A stretch of DNA of 64,000 bases from Methylobacterium sp. Leaf125 (GCF_001423085.1 NZ_LMNU01000034.1:62001-126000); one strand, 5' to 3'. Shown: positions 33,326 through 50,108, numbered from the stretch's first letter. The notes: generated by a model from the sequence alone, not told the origin. A program made the numbers and translations.

Positions 33326-34543
33326 CTACTCGGCCGCCGCGCGCTGGACGCCCATCCGGCCCCAGATCGTGCTCAGCGCGCCGACGAGGTGGTCGATATC
33401 CGCGTCGGAATGCAGGGGCGACGGCGTGATCCGCAGGCGCTCGGTGCCGCGCGGGACGGTGGGGTAGTTGATCGGCTGGACGTAGATGCCGAACTCGTCG
33501 AGCAGGGTGTCGCTGATCGCCTTGCACAGCACGGGATCGCAGACCATCACGGGCACGATGTGGCTGTCGTTCGGCAGATAGGGGATGCCGGCGGCGTCGA
33601 GGCGGGCGCGGACCGCGGCGACCCTCTCCTGGTGCCGGGCCCGCTCGGCCCCGCTCGCCTTGAGGTGGCGGATGCTGGCCGCGGCCCCCGCCGCCACGGC
33701 GGGCGGCAGGGAGGTGGTGAAGATGAAGCCGGAGGCGAAGCTGCGCACGAAGTCGCAGAGCTTGGCCGAGCCGGTGATGTAGCCGCCATGGACCGCGAAG
33801 GCCTTGCCGAGCGTGCCCTCGATCACGTCGAGGCGGTGGGCGAGGCCGTCGCGCTCCGAGATGCCGCCGCCCCGCGCGCCGTAGAGACCGACCGCGTGGA
33901 CTTCGTCGAGATAGGTCAGCGCGCCGTGCGCCTCGGCCACGTCGCAGATCTCCGCGATCGGGGCGATGTCGCCGTCCATCGAGTAGACCGATTCGAAGGC
34001 CACGATCTTCGGCCGGGCCGGGTCGACCAGGCGCAGCTTGCGGTCGAGATCCTCGGGGTCGTTGTGACGGAAGATGTGGCGCTCGGCGCGGCTCGCCTTG
34101 ATGCCCTCGATCATCGAGGCGTGGTTGCCGGCATCCGAGAAGATCGCACAGCCGGGGAGCTGGCTCCCGAGGGTGCCGAGGGCCGCCCAGTTCGAGACGT
34201 AGCCGGAGGTGAAGAGCAGCGCGGCCTCCTTGGCGTGGAGGTCCGCGAGCTCGCGCTCCAGCAGCACGTGGTAGTGGTTGGTGCCCGAGATGTTGCGGGT
34301 ACCCCCGGCCCCGGCCCCGCAGCGGTCCAGGGCCTCGTGCATGGCGTCGAGCACGGCCGGGTTCTGGCCCATGCCGAGGTAGTCGTTGGAACACCAGACG
34401 GTGACCGGCCGCGTGCCGGACGGCGTGTGGTGGGTGGCGTGCGGGAAGCGCCCCGCCTGCCGCTCGAGGTCGGTGAAGACGCGGTAGCGTCCCTCGCGAT
34501 GCAGGCCGGCCAAAGCAGAGCCGAAGATCTCTTCGTAGTTCAT
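33326..34543 (-). CDS. hemA: 5-aminolevulinate synthase
   Basis: Encodes 405 residues from the ATG at 34543. PLP-dependent alpha-oxoamine synthase: the PLP lysine is Lys247 in E-G-T-L-G-K-A-F, with [10 protein letters not shown] just before. It condenses glycine and succinyl-CoA to 5-aminolevulinate, the first committed step of tetrapyrrole synthesis. Being inside the photosynthesis operon suggests a photosynthesis-dedicated copy, with another housekeeping copy probably elsewhere. The leader upstream is rich in hairpins. Confidence 0.95.
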   Translation of the reverse strand: MNYEEIFGSALAGLHREGRYRVFTDLERQAGRFPHATHHTPSGTRPVTVWCSNDYLGMGQNPAVLDAMHEALDRCGAGAGGTRNISGTNHYHVLLERELADLHAKEAALLFTSGYVSNWAALGTLGSQLPGCAIFSDAGNHASMIEGIKASRAERHIFRHNDPEDLDRKLRLVDPARPKIVAFESVYSMDGDIAPIAEICDVAEAHGALTYLDEVHAVGLYGARGGGISERDGLAHRLDVIEGTLGKAFAVHGGYITGSAKLCDFVRSFASGFIFTTSLPPAVAAGAAASIRHLKASGAERARHQERVAAVRARLDAAGIPYLPNDSHIVPVMVCDPVLCKAISDTLLDEFGIYVQPINYPTVPRGTERLRITPSPLHSDADIDHLVGALSTIWGRMGVQRAAAE

Positions 34544-34568
34544 GCCCGTCCCCTTCCCTCGTTGCACG

Positions 34569-34641
34569 GCGGGTTCTGGCCCGCTCGCCTCTCCTGCCGC
34601 CGCGGCGGCGTCGATCGCGCCGGTCCGCCGGAGCGGACCGG
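34569..34641 (-). promoter_or_regulatory. Three consecutive inverted repeats in the hemA leader
   Basis: Within the 106-base puhE-hemA gap are: a 9-bp perfect stem with a 4-base loop (34620-34628 with 34633-34641), a 14-base perfect palindrome (34596-34609) and a 5-bp stem (34569-34573 with 34580-34584). No T-run follows, so they are more likely RNA stability or translation-control elements than a terminator. Confidence 0.55.
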
Positions 34642-34649
34642 GAAACGGT

Positions 34650-35501
34650 TCAGCGTCCCTCGGCCTCGGCGAGGCAGGGCTCGCCGACGCGGGCGCCCTC
34701 CCCGCGCGCGGCCGGGACCGGCGACGGCACCGGTCCGCGCCGGTCCAGCTTCGGCAGGCTCCACTGCCAGAGCGCGGCCGAGGGCAGCGGCAGCATCAGG
34801 AAGCCGTGCTCCAGGGTGGCGAGCGCCATCAGGGTGGCCAGGATGCTGAGTCCGGCGACCTCGTGGGCGCTGACGCCCTCGGCCAGGGCCGCCAGCACCA
34901 GGGCGGCGGTGGCGAGGCCGGCCGCCGTGACCGAGACCGGGAACAGCGGGTTCATGGCGCGCACCCGCAGGTAGCTGCCGAGATAGGCGAGGTGCTCGGG
35001 CAGGAACTCGGCGTTGAGGTTGCGCACCCCGAGGAACAGGTTCAGCCGGGCGGAGAGGTTCATTCCCCACAGGACGAGGTAGGTCCACAGGGCGAAGAGG
35101 TTCGCCTGGCGCCAAGTCAGGGCCAGGATCGCGAGGCCGCCGGCGACGATGGCCGCCTCGTGCCACAGGCTGGTGGCCGCCGCCGCCCGGAAGCGCCGGA
35201 AGCCCCGCGCATCGGGCGGGCAGCCCTCCGCCCGGGGGCCGGAGACGAAGCCCATGTAGTAGCTCATCTCCTGCCAGCCCCAGACCACCAGGGCCGCCGT
35301 GAAGGCGACGTACGCGCTTCCCGCGCTGGCATCCCCGGCCGAGGCGCCGATGGCCCAGAGGGCCAGGGCGAGCACGCCGGTGCCCGCCGCCATGCTGACC
35401 CCGTGCGTCGCGCGCGGGCGGTGGTCGAGGAGCAGGATCAGGCCGGTGGAGAACCACCAGACCAGCACCGCATAGAGGGCGGGAAGCGCGTAGGCGGCCA
35501 T
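34650..35501 (-). CDS. puhE: Photosynthetic complex assembly protein PuhE
   Basis: Encodes 283 residues, a polytopic membrane protein (about seven helices) of the DUF3623 family. Family segments: W-W-F-S-T-G near the N-terminus, E-M-S-Y-Y-M-G-F, and [14 protein letters not shown]. PuhE modulates reaction centre and LH1 assembly and bacteriochlorophyll level in Rhodobacter. A single base separates it from acsF. Confidence 0.92.
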   Translation of the reverse strand: MAAYALPALYAVLVWWFSTGLILLLDHRPRATHGVSMAAGTGVLALALWAIGASAGDASAGSAYVAFTAALVVWGWQEMSYYMGFVSGPRAEGCPPDARGFRRFRAAAATSLWHEAAIVAGGLAILALTWRQANLFALWTYLVLWGMNLSARLNLFLGVRNLNAEFLPEHLAYLGSYLRVRAMNPLFPVSVTAAGLATAALVLAALAEGVSAHEVAGLSILATLMALATLEHGFLMLPLPSAALWQWSLPKLDRRGPVPSPVPAARGEGARVGEPCLAEAEGR

Positions 35502-35502
35502 C

Positions 35503-36594
35503 CTACCAAACCGGCTCGAGGCGGATCTCCGCCGGCATCGGGTTGTCGCGGGTCGGCAGGGCGTAGAGCCGGGCGAAGTTCAGCGCCGAGGCGGCGACCC
35601 AGGCGCCCTGCTTGAGCCGGCCGAGCAGGCCGCCCTGCGCCTTGGCATCGGCGATGCCCACCGAGCAGGCGAGCAGCCGGTCGAGGGCCTGCTTGAAGCG
35701 CGGATTGTCGAGGTCCAGCGTCAGCGGGAAGGTCTGCTTCGAGATCTCCGAGGTGATCCGGAAGACCTGGAAGTCGTAATCGGTCGGATCGACGCCGAGG
35801 GCCTCGTGGAAGGCCGGCCGGCAATGGTCGCGGACATACATCGTCGCGAAGACCGCCAGGAGGAAGAACTTGATCCAGTAGCGGTTGAGGCCCGAGGTCA
35901 GCTTCGGATTGGCGCGCATGAGCAGGGCGAAGGCCTCGCCATGGCGGAACTCGTCGTTGCACCACTTCTCGAACCACTTGAAGATCGGGTGGAAGCGGCG
36001 CTCCGGCTTGCGCTCCAGCTCCCGGAAGATGGTGATGTAGCGGGCGTAGCCGATCTTCTCCGACAGGTAGGTGGCGTAGAAGATGAACTTCGGCCGGAAG
36101 AAGGTGTACTTCTTCGAACGCGTCAGGAAGCCCAGATCGACGCCGATGCCGAAATCCTTCAGCACGTCGTTGATGAAGCCGGCATGGCGCGCCTCGTCCC
36201 GGCTCATGAAGCCGAACAGCTCGCGGATGTCGGGGTTCTTCGCGCGCTTCCGCATCTCGGCGTAGAGCACGCAGCCCGAGAACTCGGCGGTGATCGACGA
36301 CACCAGGAAGTCCATGAACTCCTTGCGCAGGGCCGGGTCGAGCCCGGACATGTCGCAGTCGAAATCCGCGTTGCGCGTGAAGTGGCGCTTGTTCGGATCG
36401 GCGCGCAGCTCCGCGATGAGCTTGGTCCACTCCGCCCGGACGGGCTCGACGTCGGTGCGGTCGAGCTCCTCGAAGTCGGTGGTGTAGAAGCGCGGGGACA
36501 GGAACGTCGTCTCCTGCGCGGCCTTGGTGGCCTCGTTGAGGGGCAGTTTCGGCGCGGGAGCCTTGGGAACGGACTGCTGGATGGCTGCGGTCAC
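35503..36594 (-). CDS. acsF: Aerobic Mg-protoporphyrin IX monomethyl ester cyclase
   Basis: Encodes 363 residues. Di-iron protein with two ExxH-type sites visible (E-A-R-H at 134-137 and a later E-F-R-H). It uses O2 to form the isocyclic ring E of chlorophylls. The presence of acsF and absence of bchE here fits a strictly aerobic phototroph. Overlaps the preceding 100-residue ORF by 4 bases. Confidence 0.96.
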   Translation of the reverse strand: MTAAIQQSVPKAPAPKLPLNEATKAAQETTFLSPRFYTTDFEELDRTDVEPVRAEWTKLIAELRADPNKRHFTRNADFDCDMSGLDPALRKEFMDFLVSSITAEFSGCVLYAEMRKRAKNPDIRELFGFMSRDEARHAGFINDVLKDFGIGVDLGFLTRSKKYTFFRPKFIFYATYLSEKIGYARYITIFRELERKPERRFHPIFKWFEKWCNDEFRHGEAFALLMRANPKLTSGLNRYWIKFFLLAVFATMYVRDHCRPAFHEALGVDPTDYDFQVFRITSEISKQTFPLTLDLDNPRFKQALDRLLACSVGIADAKAQGGLLGRLKQGAWVAASALNFARLYALPTRDNPMPAEIRLEPVW

Positions 36595-36893
36595 AGGCGC
36601 CTCCTCTCGGAAAAGCTGACTTCGTAGAGTTCGGTGAGTTCGAGGTGGCCTGCGAGTTTGGTCCAGAGCCGCTCGAGGCGGCCGGCGCGGGTCACGGTGG
36701 CGGTCCGGCGCACGACGAGGCGTTCGCCGTAGGGCACCGAGGTGGGTGCGTCGTGCACCTGCACGGCGTCGCCGGGCTCGATCTCGAAGCCGGCGTCGAG
36801 GACCACGTGGGCGTGCAGGCTCTCGGGGGTCTGCTCGATCTCGACGGTGCAGGGGACGTCGACGGTGCGGCGTCCGTTCAGCCAGGCCATCAT
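36591..36893 (-). CDS. Conserved small protein between puhC and acsF (orf100)
   Basis: Encodes 100 residues, no signal or membrane segment, mostly predicted beta strands ([17 protein letters not shown]) then a basic stretch and a helix. It overlaps both puhC (4 bases) and acsF (4 bases), so it is co-translated with both. Similar small ORFs sit at this position in other aerobic phototroph clusters, but I know of no assigned function. A possible accessory to the AcsF cyclase, which in other alphaproteobacteria needs a small extra subunit. Confidence 0.75.
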   Translation of the reverse strand: MMAWLNGRRTVDVPCTVEIEQTPESLHAHVVLDAGFEIEPGDAVQVHDAPTSVPYGERLVVRRTATVTRAGRLERLWTKLAGHLELTELYEVSFSERRRL

Positions 36894-37366
36894 CGTGCGG
36901 CTCCGTCTCGAGGCATCAGGCGGGCGAAGGCGGCGAAGTTCGAGGGCCCGAAGGCGCCGAAATCGACGCTGCGGCCGGTGAGCGCGTCGTCGAGCCGGAG
37001 CGAGCCGTCATCGAAGCGCGTCAGGCGGAAGGGGACGTCGCGCGGCAGGCCGGCCCGGAGCCGCCCCTGCGCGAAGCCCCGCAGGGTGGCGCGGATGAAG
37101 TTGTCCTCACCGGGCCGGACGGTGGCGACGAGGTCGCCGTGCTCGGCCTCCCGCAGGGTGATCGCGCCGTCCGCCGCGTCGTCGACCCGGAGGGCGAGGC
37201 TCTGGACGGGGCGCGCCGGCGCCATCCGGGTCAGGCCGATGCTCTCGACCCGGCCGACGGTGACGGCCGCGACGACGAAGCCGAGGAGGAGGCCGACGCC
37301 GAGGACGAGGCCCCGCGAGGTGCGGCCGGCGGTGCGTGCGAGGGGATGCGGGTTCGCTGGAGTCAT
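36890..37366 (-). CDS. puhC: Photosynthetic complex assembly protein PuhC
   Basis: Encodes 158 residues: one N-terminal membrane helix (about 18-40) and a periplasmic domain ending in a segment with D-G-S-L-R-L-D-D and F-G-P-S-N-F-A-A-F, typical of PuhC. It assists LH1 and reaction-centre assembly. It lies 4 bases after puhB. Confidence 0.88.
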   Translation of the reverse strand: MTPANPHPLARTAGRTSRGLVLGVGLLLGFVVAAVTVGRVESIGLTRMAPARPVQSLALRVDDAADGAITLREAEHGDLVATVRPGEDNFIRATLRGFAQGRLRAGLPRDVPFRLTRFDDGSLRLDDALTGRSVDFGAFGPSNFAAFARLMPRDGAAR

Positions 37367-37370
37367 GGGA

Positions 37371-38084
37371 TCAACTCGCGGTGGCGAGGCGTGGGACGGG
37401 GGCCGCGCGCGGCCTCAGGATGACCGGGCCGGCGGCCTCCTCCGGCGCCGCGCGATGGGCCGCCAGCGCGCGGGCCAGGATTGCGGCCACCTCGGCCCCC
37501 TGCGCCACGGTGCGGAGCATCGGCGCGGGCCGGTTCACCTGCCAGGGCCGGGCATGGGGCCAGAGGTGGAGGTAGGCGACGCGGTTGCCCGGGCGCAGAC
37601 GCAGGGGCAGATCGGCGCTGCCGTCGCGGTAGAGGTGGCAGCCCGCCTCCTCCACCAGGGCGAAGGGCAGGTTCAGGGTCATCGGCAGGGCGATGCCGAT
37701 CCGCATCACCACCCGGCGGTTGGTGATGGTGTAGGTGGTGGTGCGGGCCGAGAGCCAGCCGAGGACGCTCAGGAGCAGCACCGCGCCGGTGCCGATCGCC
37801 AGGGTCGGCAGGGCGAGGGAGGCGGCCTCCCGCCCCTGTCCGGCCAGGGCCGCCGGGAGCGCCGCCCAGAGGGCCAGCCCGGCGAACCAGAGGCCGACCA
37901 GGCGCAGATGCAGCGCCCGGAAGGCGATGCCGAAACCGCAGGGGCGGCCCTGCCAGAGGATGTGCTCGCCGGCCGGCAGCGGCGCCGGCAGTCCGGGCGG
38001 CGCGTCGAAGGCGTTGGCGGGCAGGTGCGGCGCGGCCCGCGTCTTCGGGTTGTGCGGCGTGGGCCGCAGGCTGGACCGGCTCAC
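37371..38084 (-). CDS. puhB: Photosynthetic complex assembly protein PuhB
   Basis: Encodes 237 residues with membrane helices near residues 63-82 and 90-112, followed by a PH-like domain (T-T-T-Y-T-I-T-N-R-R-V-V-M-R) characteristic of PuhB. Dimeric PuhB promotes reaction-centre assembly in Rhodobacter. Overlaps the puhA stop by 4 bases. Confidence 0.92.
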   Translation of the reverse strand: MSRSSLRPTPHNPKTRAAPHLPANAFDAPPGLPAPLPAGEHILWQGRPCGFGIAFRALHLRLVGLWFAGLALWAALPAALAGQGREAASLALPTLAIGTGAVLLLSVLGWLSARTTTYTITNRRVVMRIGIALPMTLNLPFALVEEAGCHLYRDGSADLPLRLRPGNRVAYLHLWPHARPWQVNRPAPMLRTVAQGAEVAAILARALAAHRAAPEEAAGPVILRPRAAPVPRLATAS

Positions 38085-38857
38085 AGGATGGCCTCCTGCC
38101 GGGTGGGCGTCGCGTAGAGGGTGCCGCCGCCGTAGAACGCCATGATGCGCTCCTCCTCGTTGAGGGTGACCGAATCCGGGTCCTTCGTGGTGGGGACGTC
38201 GGCGAACTGGTGCGCCAGCAGGGCTTCGCAGGTCACGCGCTGCGAGAACCGGCCGGTCCGGCAGAAGGTAGCGGGCATCAGCACCCGTCGGCCGCCGGCG
38301 CCGAGCTCGACCTCGTAGTAGCGCACCATGGATTCCCCGCGATCGACCCAGAGATCGCTCACGGTTCCGGCCACCTGCCGGTCGGCCCCGAACACCGACA
38401 TGCCGATGGGGTTCGGCCCGAGTTCGTGGACCATGAAGTGCTCGGCGACCCGCAGGGGCACGATGCGCTTCTCGCGATCCCAGGTCTCGTCGTGGCTGTC
38501 CTCGCGGTTGGCGTAGGAGCCGGGACCGATGGCGTCGTGCAGGCCGTCCGTATCGGGCTCGAGCGGCGCGCCCGGCCAGACTTCGTGCTTGTGGCCGCGA
38601 TAGTTCCAGGGGGTGCGCTCGCCGGTCTGGGGCGCGTGCTTCACGTGGCCGTTGGAGAGGAGGAATTCCTTCGGCGAGGGGATCAGGAACGGGTCCGGCG
38701 GCATCGCCCGGCCGCGGGCGGCCTCGGATTCGAGCGGGTAGCCCTCGCGGCGATCCTCGCGGCGCAGGTAGAAGACGAGACCGGCGAAGAAGATCCAGAA
38801 CGCGTAGAGGACCACCTGCGCGACGTCGACGTAGCCCGTGATTTCACCTCTCGGCAT
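38081..38857 (-). CDS. puhA: Photosynthetic reaction centre H subunit
   Basis: Encodes 258 residues, the usual length. One N-terminal membrane helix (about 9-28) is followed by the large cytoplasmic PRC-barrel domain; the segments R-E-D-R-R-E-G-Y-P-L and D-L-W-V-D-R-G-E are typical. It caps the reaction centre on the cytoplasmic side and helps proton delivery to QB. It lies 12 bases after lhaA. Confidence 0.96.
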   Translation of the reverse strand: MPRGEITGYVDVAQVVLYAFWIFFAGLVFYLRREDRREGYPLESEAARGRAMPPDPFLIPSPKEFLLSNGHVKHAPQTGERTPWNYRGHKHEVWPGAPLEPDTDGLHDAIGPGSYANREDSHDETWDREKRIVPLRVAEHFMVHELGPNPIGMSVFGADRQVAGTVSDLWVDRGESMVRYYEVELGAGGRRVLMPATFCRTGRFSQRVTCEALLAHQFADVPTTKDPDSVTLNEEERIMAFYGGGTLYATPTRQEAIL

Positions 38858-38869
38858 GGCCGGTCTCCT

Positions 38870-40288
38870 TCAAGCTGAGCGGGGCAGGGATCGGGGGAGA
38901 GGCGCCCGGCTCTCGGCGCGGACGAGCGGGCCGATGGCCAGCAGCGTCGCGAACAGCAGCGCGATCTCCAGGTGGTAGACGATGAGGTAGCCGGTGGAGG
39001 GCAGGTTCAGCGCCTCGCCGAGCCGGCCGGATTCGGCGAGATGCGCCCCGAGATCGCGCAGGATGCCGCTCGCCGCGATGGCGAGGCCGGCGGCACTCGC
39101 CTGGACCGCGCCCCAGGCCCCGAGGGCGAGACCCGTATCCTCGGGGCCGGCCTTGGCCATGGAGGCCGTCAGCGTCCCGTGGGCGAAGAGGCCGCCGCCG
39201 AGGCCGATCAGGGCGACGCCCACGGCGAACAGCCGGGCGGAATCCAGGGGGGCGGCGAAGACCACCGCGGAGAAGGCCGCGATGCCCACCCCCGCGCCGG
39301 AGGCCGCGACCCGGAAGGCGTCGCCGCCCCGGTCGAGCCAGCGGGCCGCGACGAGGAGGCCGAGGCCGCCGCCGGCGGCGAGCAGCGCGGTCAGCGCCGT
39401 GGTGGCGGCCACCGGCAGGTGCAGGATCTGCCCACCATAGGGTTCGAGCAGGATGTCCTGCATCGAGAAGGCGGCGGTGCCGAGCCCGGTGGCGACGAGG
39501 CGGCGCCGCGCCCGGCCCTTGCCGGCATAGAGTGCCCAGGATTGCGCGAAGGCCGGGCGCGGCAGGTCGCGCGCCGTGCGGGCGGGCGACCGCGGCTCCT
39601 GCTTCCACAGCGCGATGCCGTTGAGCACGACGGTGAGGAGGGCCGCCCCCTGGATCACCTTGATCAGGCGCAGGGCCGAGAAATCCGCCAGCAGCAGCCC
39701 GAAGGCGACGGCGCTGACTACCATGCCGGCCAAGAGCATGACGCAGAGGAGCGCCACCACGCGGGGCCGCGCATGGGCCGGGGCGAGATCGGTGGCCAGC
39801 GCCAGGCCCACGGTCTGGGTGGTGTGGAGGCCGGCGCCGACCATGACGAAGGCGAGCGCGGCGGCCACGTGACCGGGCCAGGCCGGGCCGGTGGTGTCGC
39901 CCGACAGGATCAGCAGGGCGAAGGGCATGATGGCCAGCCCGCCGAACTGCAGCAGGGTGCCGAACCAGATGTAGGGCACCCGGCGCCAGCCCAGGACCGA
40001 ACGGTGGGTGTCCGAGCGGAACCCGACGAGGGCGCGGAAGGGCGCGAAGATCAGCGGCAGGGACAGCATCACGGCGACGATCCAGGCCGGGACCGCCAGC
40101 TCGACGATCATCACCCGGTTGAGCGTGCCGATGAGCAGCACCGCGGCCATGCCGACCGTGACCTGGAACAGGGCGAGCCGCAGCAGGCGCCCCATCGGCA
40201 GTTCCGCCGTCGCCGCGTCGGCGAAGGGCAGGAAGCCGGGGCCGACGCGCTGGATCGCGCGGGCCATGGACGCGCCGAGGCGGGTCAC
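38870..40288 (-). CDS. lhaA: Light-harvesting complex assembly protein LhaA (PucC-like MFS)
   Basis: Encodes 472 residues from a GTG at 40288 in a GTGA overlap with bchM. About 12 membrane helices, with the PucC-family segments R-S-D-T-H-R near helix 2 and G-L-G-G-G-L-F-A-H-G. LhaA is needed for LH1 assembly and possibly delivers bacteriochlorophyll. A second member of this family lies at 52641. Confidence 0.93.
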   Translation of the reverse strand: MTRLGASMARAIQRVGPGFLPFADAATAELPMGRLLRLALFQVTVGMAAVLLIGTLNRVMIVELAVPAWIVAVMLSLPLIFAPFRALVGFRSDTHRSVLGWRRVPYIWFGTLLQFGGLAIMPFALLILSGDTTGPAWPGHVAAALAFVMVGAGLHTTQTVGLALATDLAPAHARPRVVALLCVMLLAGMVVSAVAFGLLLADFSALRLIKVIQGAALLTVVLNGIALWKQEPRSPARTARDLPRPAFAQSWALYAGKGRARRRLVATGLGTAAFSMQDILLEPYGGQILHLPVAATTALTALLAAGGGLGLLVAARWLDRGGDAFRVAASGAGVGIAAFSAVVFAAPLDSARLFAVGVALIGLGGGLFAHGTLTASMAKAGPEDTGLALGAWGAVQASAAGLAIAASGILRDLGAHLAESGRLGEALNLPSTGYLIVYHLEIALLFATLLAIGPLVRAESRAPLPRSLPRSA

Positions 40289-40986
40289 GGTGCCCGCCGG
40301 AGTTCGAAGGCCTGGGACAGGTAGAACCCGCTGTTGACCCGGTGCGCCCGCGCGATCCGGACATCGGCCAGGGCCGGCTCGGCGGCCAGGCGGCGGCGCA
40401 GGTCCGCCTCGCCGACAGGCACGATGGCGGGCGCCCGGTCGGCGCGCGGAAAGGCGCGGCCGGCCATGTGCATCAGGGTGAGGAGGGGCGTGCGCGGCGC
40501 CACGGTGAACAGGATCCCGGCCTCGGTCCGGGCCGCCAGCGCCGCCAGCGCCTGCACGATGTCGGGCGTGGCGTAGTGGATCAGCGAATCCATCGCGACC
40601 ACGACGTCGAACCGGCCCAGCGCCGGGTCGAGCATGTCGCCGACCCGGAAGTCGATCCGTCCCGGCCCCGACAGGGTGGTGCGCTCCCGCGCCAGGCCGA
40701 TCAGCGTCGGCGAGACGTCGATGGCGACGACCTCGGCGCCCCGGCGGGCGGCTTCCAGGCTCAGGGCCCCGGTGCCGCAGCCGGCATCGAGCAGGCGCCG
40801 GCCGGTGAGGTCGGCGGGCAGCCAGGACAGGAGGTTGGCCCGCATGGCATCGCGCCCGGCCCGCACCGTGGCGCGGATCTTCGAGACCGGCGCGTCCGAG
40901 GTCAGCCGGGCCCAGGCCTCGACGGCGGTCCGGTCGAAGTAGGTGGTGAGCTGAGAGCGCCGGGCGGCGTAGCTGTGCGAGGTCAT
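40285..40986 (-). CDS. bchM: Mg-protoporphyrin IX O-methyltransferase
   Basis: Encodes 233 residues from the ATG at 40986 (the open frame extends upstream as a shadow of bchL). SAM motif L-L-D-A-G-C-G-T-G-A-L-S and D-S-L-I-H-Y. It methylates Mg-protoporphyrin IX made by BchHID, giving the substrate of AcsF. It lies 14 bases after bchL. Confidence 0.95.
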   Translation of the reverse strand: MTSHSYAARRSQLTTYFDRTAVEAWARLTSDAPVSKIRATVRAGRDAMRANLLSWLPADLTGRRLLDAGCGTGALSLEAARRGAEVVAIDVSPTLIGLARERTTLSGPGRIDFRVGDMLDPALGRFDVVVAMDSLIHYATPDIVQALAALAARTEAGILFTVAPRTPLLTLMHMAGRAFPRADRAPAIVPVGEADLRRRLAAEPALADVRIARAHRVNSGFYLSQAFELRRAP

Positions 40987-41000
40987 GGTGGGGCGCCCGC

Positions 41001-45575
<4,575 letters not shown>

Positions 45576-45601
<26 letters not shown>

Positions 45602-47117
45602 CGTACAGGGTCTCGACGGTGATGAGCGGCAGGGCGCGTTCCCGCGCGAAGCGCTCGGTGTTCGCGCGGGCCTTGCCCCGCACGAAGAACGGGATCTTCT
45701 TCAGTTCCTTCTCGGCCTCGGTCGCCCAGGCGACGCGGATCGGTTCGGCCTGCGCGGGCAGCGCCTCCGTGTGGGCTGCGGCCGGGGCAGTGCCATGCCG
45801 GGGCAGGTGCGAGGGCGCGGCCGCCCCGTGGAACTCGGCATCCTCGCGGAACATGCCGAGCAGGTGCTCCTCCAGGCCCATCATCAGGGGATGGACCCAG
45901 GTGTCGAACAGGACGTTGGCGCCCTCGAAACCCATCTGCGGCGCGTGCCGCGCGGGAAAATCCTGGACGTGGACCGGGGCCGAGATCACCGCGCAGGGCA
46001 GGCCGAGGCGCTTGGCGATGTGGCGCTCCATCTGGGTGCCGAGCACGAGCTCGGGCCCCGCGGCCTGGATCGCCGCCTCGACGTCGAGATAATCGTCGGT
46101 GATCGTGGCCTCGATGCCGTGCAGGGCCGCCTCGGCGCGGACCTCGCGGGCGAATTCGCGGGTGTAGGTGCCGAGACCCACCACCCGGAAGCCGAGCTCC
46201 GTGGCGGCGACCCGGGCGGCGGCCAGCGCGTGGGTGGCATCGCCGAAGATGAAGACCCGCTTGTCGGTGAGGTAGGTCGAATCGACCGAGCGCGCGTACC
46301 AGGGCAGGCGCGAGGGGGCGCCGGCGAGGACGGGAGCCGGGTCGACCCCGGCGGCGGCGGCCACCGCCTCGACGAAGCGGATGGTGGCCTGGACGCCGAT
46401 CGGGACGATCTCGACCATCGGCTGACCGAAGGTCTTCTGCAGGTGCAGGCCGGCGGCGCGGGCGATCTCGGGATAGAGCACGACGTTGAAGTCGGCCTCG
46501 CCCAGGCGTCCGAGATCGGCCGGCGTGGCGCCGAGCGGGGCGACCACGTTCACGTCGATGCCCAGCGCCCCGAGGATCTTGGTGATCTCGACGAGGTCGT
46601 CGCGGTGGCGGAACCCCAGGGCCGTGGGGCCGAGGACGTTGCAGAGGGGGCGGCGCCCGGCGCGCGGCGCAGCGGTGCCGCCGGCCAGCGCCCGGACCAG
46701 GCGGTAGAAGGTCTCCGAGGCCCCCCAGTTCTCCTTCTTCTGGTAGGCCGGGAGCTCCAGGGGAATGACCGGGATCGGCAGGTCGAGGGCGCGGGCGAGG
46801 CCGCCCGGATCGTCCTGGATCAGCTCGGCGGTGCAGGAGGCGCCGACGATCATCGCCTGCGGACGGAAGCGGGCGTAGGCGTGCGCCACGGCATCCTGGA
46901 AGATCGCGGCCGTGTCGGCGCCGAGGTCCCGCGCCTGGAAAGTGGTGTAGGTCACCGGCGGGCGGGCGTCCCGCCGCTCGATCATGGTGAACAGCAGGTC
47001 CGCATAGGTGTCGCCCTGCGGCGCGTGCAGCACGTAGTGCAGGCCCCGCATGGCGGTGGCGATCCGCATGGCGCCGATATGCGGGGGGCCCTCGTAGGTC
47101 CAGAGCGTGAGCTGCAT
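45576..47117 (-). CDS. bchB: Dark-operative protochlorophyllide reductase subunit B
   Basis: Encodes 513 residues. Asp36 in H-A-P-Q-G-D-T-Y matches the unusual aspartate ligand of the NB cluster in Rhodobacter BchB. With BchN it binds protochlorophyllide and reduces ring D. The small C-terminal domain (about 460-513), linked by an Ala/Pro-rich segment, is present. It lies 4 bases after bchN. Confidence 0.96.
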
Positions 47118-47121
47118 CGCC

Positions 47122-49223
<2,102 letters not shown>

Positions 49224-50108
49224 ATGGATGATGTGAGGCAGTTCGGTGATCGCTTGCGCTACGAACCATCCAGCCGGGATGTGGCAGACCTGTGCGAGTC
49301 GGAAATCAGTGCGCAGCTCGCGGTCTTTGGACAGGCGATCCGGCTGCAGCGAGACTTGGCCCGCGTCGTCGAAGCCGAGATCATTCCCCGCCTGATGCTG
49401 GCGCACCGGATCGAACAGGTCCCGGACCCGACGGACGTACTGCCGAGCGAGGCGCAGATCGCGGCGTTCACGGCCCTCATGCTCGACCCGGCCGGCGACG
49501 ACGTGGAGGGCCGGCTCGCCGAACTCCTGGCGAGTGGCCTCGGGACCGACAGCCTCCTCCTGGACCTCCTCGCCCCGACGGCCCGGCACCTCGGCATCCT
49601 GTGGGAGGAGGACCTCTGCGACTTCGTCGAGGTGACCCGCGCCATGGGACGGCTGCAGCGGATCATGCGCGAGATCACCGGCCGCTTTCGCAGCGAGCCC
49701 GCGGCGCCCCCTGTGAACCGGAAGATCCTGCTGCTGCCCTGTCCGGGAGATTCCCACAGGTTTGGCCTGACCCTGGTCGAGCAGTTCTTTCGGGAAGCCG
49801 GCTGGTCGGTGACCTCGACGGTCACGCAGCCGGAGATGGACAGCCTCCGCTGCGTCCGGGAGGAGTGGTTCGACGTCGTGGGCCTCTCCCTCGCCTGCGA
49901 GGCCCTGCTTCCCGCGATGACCGAGACCGTCGCGGCGCTGCGCCGGAATTCGCGGAACGATGCGCTGCGGGTCCTGGTTGGAGGTCCGGCCTTTGCGGCC
50001 AATCCCGACAGCTTCCGGCGCGTCGGGGCCGACGCGAGCGCCGGTGACGCCCGCATGGCCCTGTCCGTTGCCGAATGCTTGCTTGATCTGCCGGTCAGAC
50101 CCTGCTGA
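49224..50108 (+). CDS. aerR: AerR/PpaA-type B12-dependent antirepressor
   Basis: Encodes 294 residues from the ATG at 49224, behind GGGAGGGA. An N-terminal helical region (with Trp127 in L-W-E-E-D and T-R-A-M-G-R, as in B12-binding helical domains) is followed by a Rossmann-type B12 domain with the complete D-x-H-x-x-G motif: Asp176, His178, Gly181. AerR in Rhodobacter binds hydroxocobalamin in light and alters CrtJ/PpsR activity. Located directly before ppsR (70-base gap), the conserved arrangement. Probably a light/B12 input to the photosynthesis cluster. Confidence 0.9.
   Translation: MDDVRQFGDRLRYEPSSRDVADLCESEISAQLAVFGQAIRLQRDLARVVEAEIIPRLMLAHRIEQVPDPTDVLPSEAQIAAFTALMLDPAGDDVEGRLAELLASGLGTDSLLLDLLAPTARHLGILWEEDLCDFVEVTRAMGRLQRIMREITGRFRSEPAAPPVNRKILLLPCPGDSHRFGLTLVEQFFREAGWSVTSTVTQPEMDSLRCVREEWFDVVGLSLACEALLPAMTETVAALRRNSRNDALRVLVGGPAFAANPDSFRRVGADASAGDARMALSVAECLLDLPVRPC

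Noticed and set aside
30408..34394. A 1328-codon open frame on the minus strand covering bchD and continuing through bchI and hemA
   Set aside because: Only the part from 32111 has BchD homology; the rest is an Arg/Pro/Gly-rich shadow of bchI and hemA, caused by high GC content. The ATGA overlap at 32108-32111 marks the true start.
32189..34849. An 886-codon open frame on the plus strand opposite bchI and hemA
   Set aside because: Same reasons: antisense to conserved genes, low-complexity translation, no recognisable motif.
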